Below, one piece after another: positions 33,601 through 41,309 of a stretch of 50,118 nt of DNA. Location: contig JAIOXZ010000027.1 in NCBI GenBank assembly GCA_021741355.1, positions 1 to 50,118 on the forward strand, read 5' to 3'. Position 1 is the first letter of the stretch; every line of letters starts with the position of its first letter. The DNA is from Caulobacter sp. (GTDB lineage: Bacteria > Pseudomonadota > Alphaproteobacteria > Caulobacterales > Caulobacteraceae). Made by a program: the position numbers and the translations under genes. The notes under the pieces are model-generated. The model was not told the origin of the DNA and searched no databases. It worked only from the letters and a program-made list of their open reading frames with translations.

Positions 33601-36600
33601 GGAGGTCGCCGCATTGGTCATGCTGCCGCCCAGAGCCACGCTGGCCGCCGTCGGGGTTGCGAAGGTCAGCACAGGCGTGGGTGTCGCGATCGCCACGCCG
33701 AGGGTGTGCAGGCTCGCGGTGTCCGTGTTGTTCGGTCGGAAGAAGACACTCAGATCGCTGGTCGCACCAGGCGCGCCCACGGCCGTCAGGTGGAAAGCCA
33801 CGGTGCAGCTTGCCCCGTTCGCCACCACCAATGAAGTCAGACGCTTGAAGCTCGCATTGGTGAGCTGAAGTGTGCCGCCGCAGCTATTGCTGGCTGGCGC
33901 TCCGGGATCGATCTCAAAGGCGCTGTTGGAGACTACAAGATCGAACTGGGCGAAATCTGAGCCCGTCCAGTCCGCGCCGGTGTTGTTGGTGAACGTGAGA
34001 GTCAGGTCGACCCCCTCGCCCACGTTGGCCGTGCTGGCGGAGACATTCTCGCTCATCAGCATCGGCCCTGGCGTGACCGACAGGCTGTAGGTCGCCGCGG
34101 CAGTTGCGTTGGCGCTACCCGCCGCCTGGGTGGCGGTGATGATGACCGTGCCCACATGAACGGTGTTGATCGCTCCGGTCGTGGAATTGACCGTGGCCAC
34201 ATTGGTGTTGGACGAGCTGTAGGTGATCGCGCCCGCGCCCGGCGCGGTGATGGTCGAGGTCGCCGCGTTGGTCAGGCTGTCGCCGTAGGCCACGCTGGCC
34301 GAGGTCGGGGTGGCGAAGGTCAGGGTCGGCGTCGGGGTTGCGATGGTCAGTGTCAGGGCATGCTCGGTCGGAGCGGTTGCGCTATTCGGCCGGAACGAGA
34401 CGATGACCACGTCAGTCATGCCGGGCGTACCCGTGGCCACCAGGCGGAAGGTCAGGGCGCAGCTCGCGTCCCTCGCCAGGCCCAGACGGCCAATGACCTT
34501 GTGGACGCGATTGTCGAACGCCAGGAAGCCGCCACAGCTGTTGCTGGCGGGGTCTCCCAGGGCGAGCATCGCCACGCCGCCACGAACCATGGGCTCGATC
34601 CTGGCGAAATCGTCGGGGACGATATCCCTGCCGGTCGTGTTGGTGACCGTGACGGTTAGATCAAAGCCATCGCCCGCATTGACCAGGTTCGCGGACAAGC
34701 TCTCGCTCACGGTCATCGACGCCGGCGTGACGAACAGGAGGTAGACGGCCAAGGCCTGGTTGTTGACGCCGCTTGCGGCCGATTGGGTGGCGACAAGAGT
34801 GGTGCTGCCCACGCTCACAGGGGTGACGGCGCCGGTGATCGCGTTGACCGTCGCCACGCTTGTGTCGGACGACCTGTAGGTGATCTCGCCCGCGCCGCCG
34901 CCGGAGATGGTGGAGGTGGCTGCGTTGGTCAGGCTGCCGCCGTAGACCACGCTGGCCGAGCCTGGGGTGGTGAAGGTCAGCACGGGCGCGGGATCCGGAC
35001 GCGCGTCGACGGTCAGGTCGAAGGTCTTCGACGAGGTCAGCGCCGTCGGCGTCGAGGCGTCGGTCACCGTCACGGTGTAGGTCGACCTCGACTGCGGACT
35101 GAGAGGCGTGCCGGTGATCTGGCCGGTCGTGGTGGAGAAGCTGAGCCCGGCCGGCAGGCCGGGGCCCGAGAGACCATAGTGGAGCGCGGGAACCCCGCCG
35201 GCGGCGGTCACGGGGATGAAGGGCGTGACCGCGAGATCCTGCCGCAGGCCCACGGAGGCGATCGCCTGGGTGGTCGTCAGGGCCGGGTTCACCGCCAACG
35301 TCAGGGGCGTTCCCGCGACGCCCGGGGTCGCCGCTGTCGCTGCGGGTGTGCCGGTGGACACGGACGGCGCGCCGGACGCGGCGCCCCGAACCACGACGGT
35401 GAAGGTGCAGGACGAGCCGGCGTTGATCTGCGCACCGCTGAGGGACACCGAAGCGCCGCCGGTGGAGCCGGACAGGGACCCGTTGGTGCAATTGTTGACG
35501 AACTGGCCGCCGTTGTTCTGGTTGATGACCAGACCGAACGGCAGGCTCAGGGAAACCGCCACCCCTGTGATCTGCACCGGGTTCGGATTGGTCAGGGTAA
35601 AGGTCAGCTGGGTGGTCCCGCCGACGGCGATGGTGCTGGGGAAACTCGTGGTGCTGACCGTGATGGTCGGCGCCGCCGGCGCCGTGACGGTCAGGGCGTA
35701 GGTCTGGGTCGCCTCGAGGTTGACGTCTTCCCCCGCCGCCTGGGTGGCGGTGATAGTGCTCGTGCCGGTGCCGACCGTGCTGATGGCGCCGGTGGTCGCA
35801 TTCACCGTCGCGACATTGGTGTCGGACGAGCTGTAGGTGATCGCGCCCGAGAAGGCCCCGGAAACGCTGGAGGTCGCCATGTTGGTCAGAGCGCCGCCAT
35901 AGACCACGCTGGCCGAGGTCGGCGTCGCGAAGGTCAGCACCGGCGTGGGCGGGGTCACCGTCAGCAGATAGGTCTGAGCCGCGAAAGAGTTGACCGTCTC
36001 GGTTTCCGCCTGGGAGGCGGTGATGGTGGTCGGACCGACCGCCAGGGTGGTGATCGCGCCTGTACCGGCGTCAACCGTGGCCACATTTGTATTCGACGAG
36101 ACGTAGGTGATCGCACCCGCGCCCGGGGCGGAGATCGTCGAGGTCGCCGCGTTGGTCAGGCTGCCGCCCAGGGCCAGGTTGACCGCAGTCGGGGTGGCGA
36201 AGGTCAGGACTGGAAACGGCGGATAGATCGACAGATAGTGGCCTGGGACTTGAATATGGAGGAACTCTGAGCCGGCGCGAATGAGCGAGATCTCGGTCGA
36301 CAGACGTGTTGCGGCGCTGGAGGCGGAGATGGCGTTGAGGCGATAGACGACGGTACAGCTCTCGCCATTCGCCAGCGCAATGCCGTTCAGAGACTTTGAA
36401 TCCGCCTCATCAACCGTCTGAATCCCGCTGCAGGTACTGCTGACGGACCCCGCATCGAAGGCCACCTGGCCGCTCGGGCCGGTCATGGTGACGACGATCC
36501 GCGACCCGTCACTTGGCGCCAGGTCCATCCCGGTATTGTTCGTCACGGTGATCGTCAGGTCCCCCGACTCGCCCACCACGAGGGAGGCGCCGGTGGAGAG

Positions 36601-38841
36601 GATCGCGCTGGAGGTCGATCCGGCTCCGGGCGTCACGCTGAGCGCGTAGGTTGTCGTGGCTTCGACATTGACGCCGCCGGCTGCCGCCTGGGTGGCGGTG
36701 ATGGTGGTCGTACCAACAGACACGATCGTGATGGCGCCGGAACTGGCGTCAACCGTGGCCACGCCCTCGTCGGACGAGCTGTAGGTGATCGCGCCGGCGC
36801 CCGGCGCGGTGATGGTCGAGGTCGCCGCGTTGGTCAGGCCGCCGCCGTAGGCCACGCTGGCCGAGGTCGGGGTGGCGAAGGTCAGCACCGGCGTGGGCGT
36901 CGCCGCCGTGATGGTCAAAGGCAGGCTGTAGCTGGCGTTGTTGAGGTTGGAGGTCCCCTTGGCCAGACCGACCGTGATGGTGTCGGAAAGCACGCCGGTG
37001 CCGGTCAGGCGATAGACGATCGTGCAACTGGCGCCATTGGCCACCGCGATTCCGGACTGCGTCTGGCCGTAGATGTGGTTCTGCGACCAGCTGCCGCCGC
37101 AGCTGTTGCTGAGCGGTCCGGTGGTCGTGTTGTAGTTGATCGCACCGGTGATCAGGCTGGCGGCGACGCTGGCGTTGTCGCCGGCGACGACATCGACGCC
37201 GGAGGTGTTGGTTACGGTGATCGTCAGGTCAACGGTGTCGCCCAACTGCGCCGTGCTGGCGCTGAGCGTGGCGTCGGAGGTCGAGCCCGCGCCGGCCGTG
37301 ACTGTCAGGGCATAGCTCGTCGTGGCGCTCGCGTTGACGCCGGCCGCCGCCGCCTGGTCGGCGGTGATGGTGGCGATCCCGGCAGACACAGTGGTGATGG
37401 CGCCGGAACTGGCGTCGACCGTCGCTACGCCTGTGTCGGACGAGCTGTAGGTGATCGCGCCGGCGTCCGGCGCGGAGATGGTCGAGGTCGCCGCGTTGGT
37501 CAGGCTGCCGCCGTAGGCCACGCTGGCCGAGGTCGGGGTGGCGAAGGTGAGGGTCGGCGTGGGATCTGGAGCGGCCTCGATCGTCAGATCCACTCCCTGG
37601 TTGGCAATGTAGATGTTGTTGGGGCCCATGTTGATCACGGAGTTGATCGTAACGGGGCCGGTCGAAGCGCCGGTGCTACGCAGGCGGAAGACGACCTGGC
37701 AGCTTGCGTTGCTGGCGAGAGAAATCCCGGTGAGGCTCGTGGCGATTGGCAGCTGAAGGCCGGTATTGCCACCGCAGGTATTGCTGATGGGAGTGGCGTC
37801 GATGGTGAGCCGCCCGCTTGCGCCCGTTCCAATGACCATGTTCGCGCCGGTGTCGCCCGACAGGGACATCCCGGTGCGGTTGGTCACCGTAACGGTCAGA
37901 TCGACGGCTTCTCCAATCGCAACGGTATTGGCGGCAAGGGTCAGACTGGAGGTCGAGCCGGTCCCCGGAACCACGGTCAGCTCATAGGTCGCCGTGGTCC
38001 CTGCATTCACGCCAGCGGCGGCTGCCTGATTGGCGGTGATGACGGTCGAGCCGACTCCGATGGTAGTGATCGCGCCGGTAGTCTCGTCGACGATCGCGAC
38101 GCCGGCATCGGTCGAACCGTAGCTGATCGCGCCCGCGCCCGGTCCGGTGATGTCCGAAGTCGCGGCATTAGTCAGGCTGTCGCCATAGGCCACGCTGGCC
38201 GAGGTCGGCGTGGCGAAGGTCAGGGTCGGCGTCGGGTCGGGCGCGGGGGTGATCGTCAGGGTTTGGGGTAGCGTTGCAGATCCGCCCGCATAGTCCAGTT
38301 CTTCACCTGAACCATACGATACGCTCAGTCCCATGGACCCGAACCCGTATTCTCCGGCTACGACGCCCTTGAGCGTAAATCTGATGACGCACGAAGAGCC
38401 CGCCGCGAGTGTGTAAGCCCGTATGTGGACTTCTGCGGACCCTTCCACATACCCGCCGGCGCCCGCGTCGGAGCTAATACTGGAACCGCAAGTATCGTAC
38501 AAAATCGGAAGCGGGCCAGCGATAATTCCCGATGGATATGCATAGAAACTGTCGGTATCGTCTGCGCCAATGACAATCTCATTGGCATCCTGTCCTGTAT
38601 TATTGGTAACCGTGATTGTGAATTCCGTCGTGCTACCGGCCTGAATTGAATAGTCCGAAAGTGAAATATCAATATCGAAAGGCGCCGCCCTCGCCTCGCC
38701 CGGCGTCGCCAGGTTCAGCATCACCGAGGCGGTGACCAGGAGCATCAGCACGGCCAGGCCGCGGCGGATGATCTCCGCGCCCGACACGATGGACTGCCTC
38801 GACGCGAGCCCGATGGCCCGCTTGCAGATGCTCTTGAACAT
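27631..38841 (-). CDS. giant Ig-like-repeat autotransporter (autotransporter 1)
   Basis: A 3736-residue surface protein. An extended signal peptide (about 1-52, MFKSICKRAIGL... to GEARA) is followed by about 1750 residues of alternating conserved-strand domains (SLTLAANTVAIGEAVDLTVTVTN type) and Big_2-like Ig units (TFATPTSASVAYGG...AITYSSSDTGVATVD). Ten tandem 87-residue Ig-like repeats lie at 1811-2680, then putative Ig (He_PIG-like) units with LPAGLTLS. The last 275 residues, from GISLWTGGTIDMGL, form an autotransporter beta-barrel ending in the required C-terminal Phe (ARMTMKF). Start ATG 38841 follows GGGGGCGTC; the frame upstream is not signal-like. A fibrous adhesin is the likely role. 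The passenger is Thr/Ser/Ala-rich and very poor in Lys and Cys. Confidence 0.88.
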   Translation of the reverse strand: MFKSICKRAIGLASRQSIVSGAEIIRRGLAVLMLLVTASVMLNLATPGEARAAPFDIDISLSDYSIQAGSTTEFTITVTNNTGQDANEIVIGADDTDSFYAYPSGIIAGPLPILYDTCGSSISSDAGAGGYVEGSAEVHIRAYTLAAGSSCVIRFTLKGVVAGEYGFGSMGLSVSYGSGEELDYAGGSATLPQTLTITPAPDPTPTLTFATPTSASVAYGDSLTNAATSDITGPGAGAISYGSTDAGVAIVDETTGAITTIGVGSTVITANQAAAAGVNAGTTATYELTVVPGTGSTSSLTLAANTVAIGEAVDLTVTVTNRTGMSLSGDTGANMVIGTGASGRLTIDATPISNTCGGNTGLQLPIATSLTGISLASNASCQVVFRLRSTGASTGPVTINSVINMGPNNIYIANQGVDLTIEAAPDPTPTLTFATPTSASVAYGGSLTNAATSTISAPDAGAITYSSSDTGVATVDASSGAITTVSAGIATITADQAAAAGVNASATTSYALTVTAGAGSTSDATLSASTAQLGDTVDLTITVTNTSGVDVVAGDNASVAASLITGAINYNTTTGPLSNSCGGSWSQNHIYGQTQSGIAVANGASCTIVYRLTGTGVLSDTITVGLAKGTSNLNNASYSLPLTITAATPTPVLTFATPTSASVAYGGGLTNAATSTITAPGAGAITYSSSDEGVATVDASSGAITIVSVGTTTITATQAAAGGVNVEATTTYALSVTPGAGSTSSAILSTGASLVVGESGDLTITVTNNTGMDLAPSDGSRIVVTMTGPSGQVAFDAGSVSSTCSGIQTVDEADSKSLNGIALANGESCTVVYRLNAISASSAATRLSTEISLIRAGSEFLHIQVPGHYLSIYPPFPVLTFATPTAVNLALGGSLTNAATSTISAPGAGAITYVSSNTNVATVDAGTGAITTLAVGPTTITASQAETETVNSFAAQTYLLTVTPPTPVLTFATPTSASVVYGGALTNMATSSVSGAFSGAITYSSSDTNVATVNATTGAISTVGTGTSTITATQAAGEDVNLEATQTYALTVTAPAAPTITVSTTSFPSTIAVGGTTQLTFTLTNPNPVQITGVAVSLSLPFGLVINQNNGGQFVNNCTNGSLSGSTGGASVSLSGAQINAGSSCTFTVVVRGAASGAPSVSTGTPAATAATPGVAGTPLTLAVNPALTTTQAIASVGLRQDLAVTPFIPVTAAGGVPALHYGLSGPGLPAGLSFSTTTGQITGTPLSPQSRSTYTVTVTDASTPTALTSSKTFDLTVDARPDPAPVLTFTTPGSASVVYGGSLTNAATSTISGGGAGEITYRSSDTSVATVNAITGAVTPVSVGSTTLVATQSAASGVNNQALAVYLLFVTPASMTVSESLSANLVNAGDGFDLTVTVTNTTGRDIVPDDFARIEPMVRGGVAMLALGDPASNSCGGFLAFDNRVHKVIGRLGLARDASCALTFRLVATGTPGMTDVVIVSFRPNSATAPTEHALTLTIATPTPTLTFATPTSASVAYGDSLTNAATSTITAPGAGAITYSSSNTNVATVNSTTGAINTVHVGTVIITATQAAGSANATAAATYSLSVTPGPMLMSENVSASTANVGEGVDLTLTFTNNTGADWTGSDFAQFDLVVSNSAFEIDPGAPASNSCGGTLQLTNASFKRLTSLVVANGASCTVAFHLTAVGAPGATSDLSVFFRPNNTDTASLHTLGVAIATPTPVLTFATPTAASVALGGSMTNAATSTISVVGAGAITYASSNTNVATVNASSGAITTLGVGTATITATQAATAGVNAGATASYELTVTAPPAPTVAAVNANVAYNSAGEAITLLPAGVFTSLDVATGPTNGSVTLSGSTATYVPAAGYFGADSFTYTATGPGGTSSPATVNLTIATPPAPTVGAVSANVAYNSAGEAITLLPSGVFTSLAVATAPTNGSVTPSGSTATYVPTPGYFGPDSFTYTATGPGGTSAAATVSLTVATPAAPTVGAVNANVAYNSAGQAVTLLPAGVFTSLAVATGPTNGSVTLSGSTATYTPTTGSFGPDSFTYTATGPGGTSSPATVSLTVATPAAPTVSKVDANVPYNSAGEAITLEPAGVFTSLAVATGPTNGSVTLSGSTATYTPTPGYFGPDTFTYTATGPGGTSAAATASLTVATPAAPTAAAVNANVPYNSAGQAITLLPAGVFTSLAVATAPTNGSVTISGSTATYTPTTGSFGPDSFTYTATGPGGTSAAATVSLTVATPAAPTVSAVNANVAYNSAGQAVTLLPAGVFTSLAVATAPTNGSVTISGSTATYTPTPGSFGPDSFTYTATGPGGTSAAATVSLTVATPPAPTVSAVNANVAYNSAGEPITLLPSGVFTSLAVATAPTNGSVTLSGSTATYVPAAGYFGSDSFTYTATGPGGTSAAATVSLTVATPSAPTAGAVSANVAYNSAGQAITLLPAGVFTSLAVATAPTNGSVTLSGSTATYTPTPGYFGPDSFTYTATGPGGTSAAATVSLTVATPPAPTAGAVSANVAYNSAGQAVTLLPTGVFTSLAVATAPANGSVTLSGSTATYVPAPGFFGSDSFTYTATGPGGTSAAATVSLTVATPPAPTVGAVNANVAYNSAGEAITLLPAGVFTSLDVATAPANGSVTISGTTATYVPTTGSFGPDSFSYTATGPGGTSAAATVNLTVATPPAPLAEAVAVSVDVSTDETGGSASIDLSSAVSNAVGIMIVTPPLHGTVTVSGFVVTYTPDPGYFGPDSFTYRAVGLPGSSASSAPAALAGSSSRRSLSAPSPLGAPAVSNLAMVSISVSPPTLTMSPAAAEPASVGIAFSQTFAASGGTGPYHDYRVADGALPAGLTLSSDGRLTGAPTAGGTFGFTIVATDSSTGSGPFTASRVYSLAVSAPTMSLSPAVLSDGIQGEAYTPVAFAGQGGTAPYSFSLTSGALPTGLTLSNTGQLSGTPIQSGDFSFTVRAIDASTGSGPFTSERALTLTIGVPAAPTASAAALDAPFNSAGVEIDVATLVSGPYSDVALAAGPAHGSLVRLGTRFTYTPTSGYYGPDSFSYRATGYGGTSAPAVIAVTVATPAPVTTPKSATTLANASVDVAVTTGDRGPISSIAITQAPAHGVAVINGLVVAYTPTTNYFGADSFSYTATGDGGTSAPAVVSLTVSPLPVPSASARTASVVSGQSVTLDATDGAAGGPFTGVTIVDPPAKGIAMVSGQQITYAAPPTFSGTTSFTYGLNNPFGTSTPIMVTITVNPMPVTSGPITVTVPADGSGSASLTTDAAGGPFRSAAIVSLTPAGSGTVAISEGSSPSGPTFTLTFVAATHFSGPATVSYTLSNAFATSAPGTVIFQVQARADPTLDPDVRGLVAAQTDAVMRFATAQMSNFNQRLESLRAGPGRSDLTGATFNFGDLIHRGDESDPFALRDRQLGRQEADVAAWGIRPTAPADKATGFHAAGDGGSGGDDEAGISLWTGGTIDMGLRRSRAGLSRLDFTTQGVSVGADFSLNDQMVIGAGTGYSSDSTSIGTDGSRSRATSYVGVLYGAYHPADQTYLEMVLGYGEMTFESRRFVPVNGLTAYGERDGRQLFASLTAAFEQRDGPLVWTPYGRVAVVAAELDAFTETGGGVGGLTFHGQDIRSVKGVAGLTSTYVARTLYGLLTPALRLEYAYEFEDVGTYSLNWADWVGGPVFTARADALGRGRLTIGVGADLQRGPVLFGLEYRGGVGSDNATTSQINARMTMKF
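30802..33411 (-). repeat. ten tandem 261-bp repeats inside autotransporter 1
   Basis: Ten consecutive units of exactly 87 codons, beginning at a PPAPT or PAAPT junction and ending at LTVAT. Conserved cores are NANVAYNSAG, LLPAGVFTSLAVAT, NGSVTLSGSTATY, FGPDSFTYTATGPGGTS. The DNA is nearly identical over long runs, with a few codons cycling between alternatives (YFG/SFG, VPTPG/TPTTG, GPTNG/APTNG), as expected from recombination among units. More divergent relatives follow toward the C-terminus. Confidence 0.9.
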
Positions 38842-38938
38842 GACGCCCCCAGACTCTCGGCTCCACGCGCCGACTCCCGGCGGACCGGGGGGCGCATGGA
38901 CGGGCCAGCCAGACGGCCTGCGACCGGGCTGGGGCAGT

Positions 38939-38976
38939 GGCGAATTTTGGAACGGGGGTGGCGATTCTTGGAACGG
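38939..38976. promoter_or_regulatory. two 17-bp direct repeats upstream of autotransporter 1
   Basis: GGCGAATTTTGGAACGG (38939-38955) and GGCGATTCTTGGAACGG (38960-38976) match at 15 of 17 positions and are spaced 21 bases start to start, two helical turns. They lie about 100 bases upstream of the autotransporter ATG and within 106 bases after the stop of the winged-helix gene, in the only gap where its promoter can sit. This fits binding of a regulator in tandem on one DNA face. Confidence 0.5.
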
Positions 38977-39044
38977 TCCGGTCTGAACCGCCAAATGCCC
39001 GCCAGACAGGCGCCCTCGGCCGCGATAGTCGCGCGGTAGGGGAA

Positions 39045-40019
39045 TTAGCCGGCCGGCGCGACTTCCGCCGCGACCAGCACCCGGTGACCGGCGCGGATCT
39101 GGCCCATGAACACCAGGGCCTCGCACAGGCGCAGGGCCTCGCGCATCGGCGGCAGGATCACCGGCCGGCCGCTGTCGGCGTCAAACCGGATGAAGCCGGC
39201 CGCCTCCATCTGCCTCAGCAGGCTGAGGATGTGGCTGCGCGACACGCCGAACTTACGGGCCAGGCCGGCCACCGACGTGGCGGCGACGCCGCAGCAGGGG
39301 AAGTCGCCCTCGCCCGTCACCGACGTGACCAGCTCGTACATGACCAGCACCCCGGCGGTGCGGGCAGCGATCCGGTTGTAGACCTTCAGTCGGGGCTCCT
39401 CGCGAACCGCGGCGCTGATCAGGTCGTCGCCCATCTGCCGGATCAATCCGCGAAACACCGCCGGCTCGTCGAGCCGCGCCAGTACCGGCGCGATGGCCGG
39501 CTCCAGGATCGTGATGGCCTGCAGGTCGACGCGAAAGCGCTCGCGGAACGCGTCCTCCATGGCCCGGGTCGGGACAAACCGCTTCAGCAACCCCTTGCCA
39601 GCGTCGCCGTCGAGGGGCTCGATGAACTTGCCCAGACGCAGGCGCCACAGCAGGGCGCTGGCCCGGCCGGCGCTGATGAGGCCGGAATCGCCCATAAGGC
39701 CGCGCAGCCGCCGGTGGGTCAGGCCGCCGCTGGCGTCCATGTAGAGCGCCACGCCGCAGAGGAAGAACTGGCCGGCGTCGCTGACCGTGGCCTGGAAGGC
39801 CGTATGGCCATGGGCATAGGCCAGCGCGCCCTCGACGGCCTGGCGGTGCGCCTCGGGAAACCCGGGGGACGCCAGCACCACCGACTGCAGGAAGTCCTCG
39901 TGGACCTGGTCGCTGACCGCCGCCTCCCAGGCCTCGAGGCCGGTGAGCGGGACGCGCGAGTCGAACGCCTGCCCGCGCGACCGCGGACCGTTCGGTCCGT
40001 TCAACTCCGCCGATGACAT
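39045..40019 (-). CDS. winged-helix regulator-like protein of unknown family
   Basis: 324 residues from ATG 40019 (a longer frame to 40112 has an unrelated Arg-rich lead). The middle is helical and without clear family matches to me. Near the C-terminus (about 232-262) there is a helix-turn-helix, SVAGLARKFGVSRSHILSLL, followed by RQMEAAGFIRFDADSGRPVIL, a winged-helix wing. It is transcribed in the same direction as autotransporter 1, 203 bases upstream of it, with tandem repeats in the gap, so control of the adhesin is a reasonable guess. No signal peptide or membrane helix is clear. Confidence 0.7.
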   Translation of the reverse strand: MSSAELNGPNGPRSRGQAFDSRVPLTGLEAWEAAVSDQVHEDFLQSVVLASPGFPEAHRQAVEGALAYAHGHTAFQATVSDAGQFFLCGVALYMDASGGLTHRRLRGLMGDSGLISAGRASALLWRLRLGKFIEPLDGDAGKGLLKRFVPTRAMEDAFRERFRVDLQAITILEPAIAPVLARLDEPAVFRGLIRQMGDDLISAAVREEPRLKVYNRIAARTAGVLVMYELVTSVTGEGDFPCCGVAATSVAGLARKFGVSRSHILSLLRQMEAAGFIRFDADSGRPVILPPMREALRLCEALVFMGQIRAGHRVLVAAEVAPAG

Positions 40020-40268
40020 GGCCCGCCCCCAGGATCGGGCCCGACAAGGTCGATACCCCAGAATGAGCATCGCTCTCGCGCGCGGGAATGTCTTTGACGC
40101 GCCGTGCCTCATTCCTTGACCCAGCGTCCCAAACGAGGGCTGATGAGGACGTCCGGCGGACCACGGCGCGCCCGTGCGGTCGATGCCTTCTGGCGGTCCC
40201 GGCGGTGCTGATCAGGCCGCGGGAGCCTAGCCAGCGTCAAAGACCGACCGTGCAGGCGTGGAGACGCA

Positions 40269-41309
40269 ATGACCGTTGCCGCGGCCCCAGGGCCCCAGAA
40301 GTTCGAGTGGCTGCTGTCGGCGGAGACCCAGCCGGACGCCTATGACCGCTACCGCGCCAGCCTGGCCAACACCTACCAGGTGACCGGGGTGTCGGATCAC
40401 GACATCACACATTTCCGCAATCTGGCCATCGGCATGCATCTGGGCGCCGCGATCATCGTGCGCTGCTGGTCGGTGGCCCAGACCTTCGTCCGCACGCCCA
40501 GGGAGGTGAAGCGGTCCGGTCACGATCACATCAACATCATCCTCGACATCAGCGGTCAGGTGACCGCCGACTATGACGGCCGGGCGGTCAACAGCCGGCC
40601 CGGCTGCGTGCGGTTCATGGACCTCGGCCGAGAGGTCAACACCCGCATGGCCGCCTTCGAGATGATCAACCTGGTGGTGCCCCGGACGAGAATTCCAGAA
40701 CGATTCCTGGCGCTTGATCTGCACGGTCTGACCCTTGACCCGAACCTGGGCGCCACCCGGCTGTTGGCCCGGCATCTGACGGACTTGTTCGACCACGGCG
40801 ACACCATGACGGCCGGCGAAGCCAATGCGGCGCTGGAGGCCGCGTTCGCCCTCGTCGATGGGGCTCTGGGCGCCGCGCCGGAGATGAGTCCGACGCAAAG
40901 CCTGGCCATCCAGCCCACGGTGCGCAGCGCGGCCAAGGCCTATGTGGACGCCAACCTGACCCTGGAGCGGCTGGATCCGGCGAAGATCGCCGCCGCGGTC
41001 GGCGTCTCGCGATCGGTGCTCTATCGCGCCTTCGACAGCTATGGCGGAGTCGCCGCCTATGTCATGACCCGCCGGCTGGACCGCTGTTTCGAGGCCCTGC
41101 TGACCCGGCGCGGACGGACCCCGCCGATCAGCCAGATCGCCTACGCCCACGGCTTCACCAGCGACGCCCACTTCAGCCGCGCCTTCAAGACCCGCTTCGG
41201 CATGAGCCCGCGGGAGGTCGAGGACCGTCCGGGCGGGCCCGATGCCGCCGACCTGCGGTTCGAGGGCCCCTCCGCGCCGGCGGCCCTGACCTGGTTCAAC
41301 ACCCTTTAG
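40269..41309 (+). CDS. AraC-family transcriptional regulator
   Basis: 346 residues. The N-terminal half (about 30-200) resembles the AraC_binding_2 type ligand domain (HDHINIILDISGQVTADYDGR, PGCVRFMDLGREVNT). The C-terminal double helix-turn-helix is at about 220-325: LTLERLDPAKIAAAVGVSRSVLYRAF, then ISQIAYAHGFTSDAHFSRAFKTRFGMSPREV, the classic second motif. It diverges from the winged-helix gene across 249 bases in which I see no clear operator. Its targets are unknown; the adhesin genes on either side are candidates. Confidence 0.9.
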   Translation: MTVAAAPGPQKFEWLLSAETQPDAYDRYRASLANTYQVTGVSDHDITHFRNLAIGMHLGAAIIVRCWSVAQTFVRTPREVKRSGHDHINIILDISGQVTADYDGRAVNSRPGCVRFMDLGREVNTRMAAFEMINLVVPRTRIPERFLALDLHGLTLDPNLGATRLLARHLTDLFDHGDTMTAGEANAALEAAFALVDGALGAAPEMSPTQSLAIQPTVRSAAKAYVDANLTLERLDPAKIAAAVGVSRSVLYRAFDSYGGVAAYVMTRRLDRCFEALLTRRGRTPPISQIAYAHGFTSDAHFSRAFKTRFGMSPREVEDRPGGPDAADLRFEGPSAPAALTWFNTL

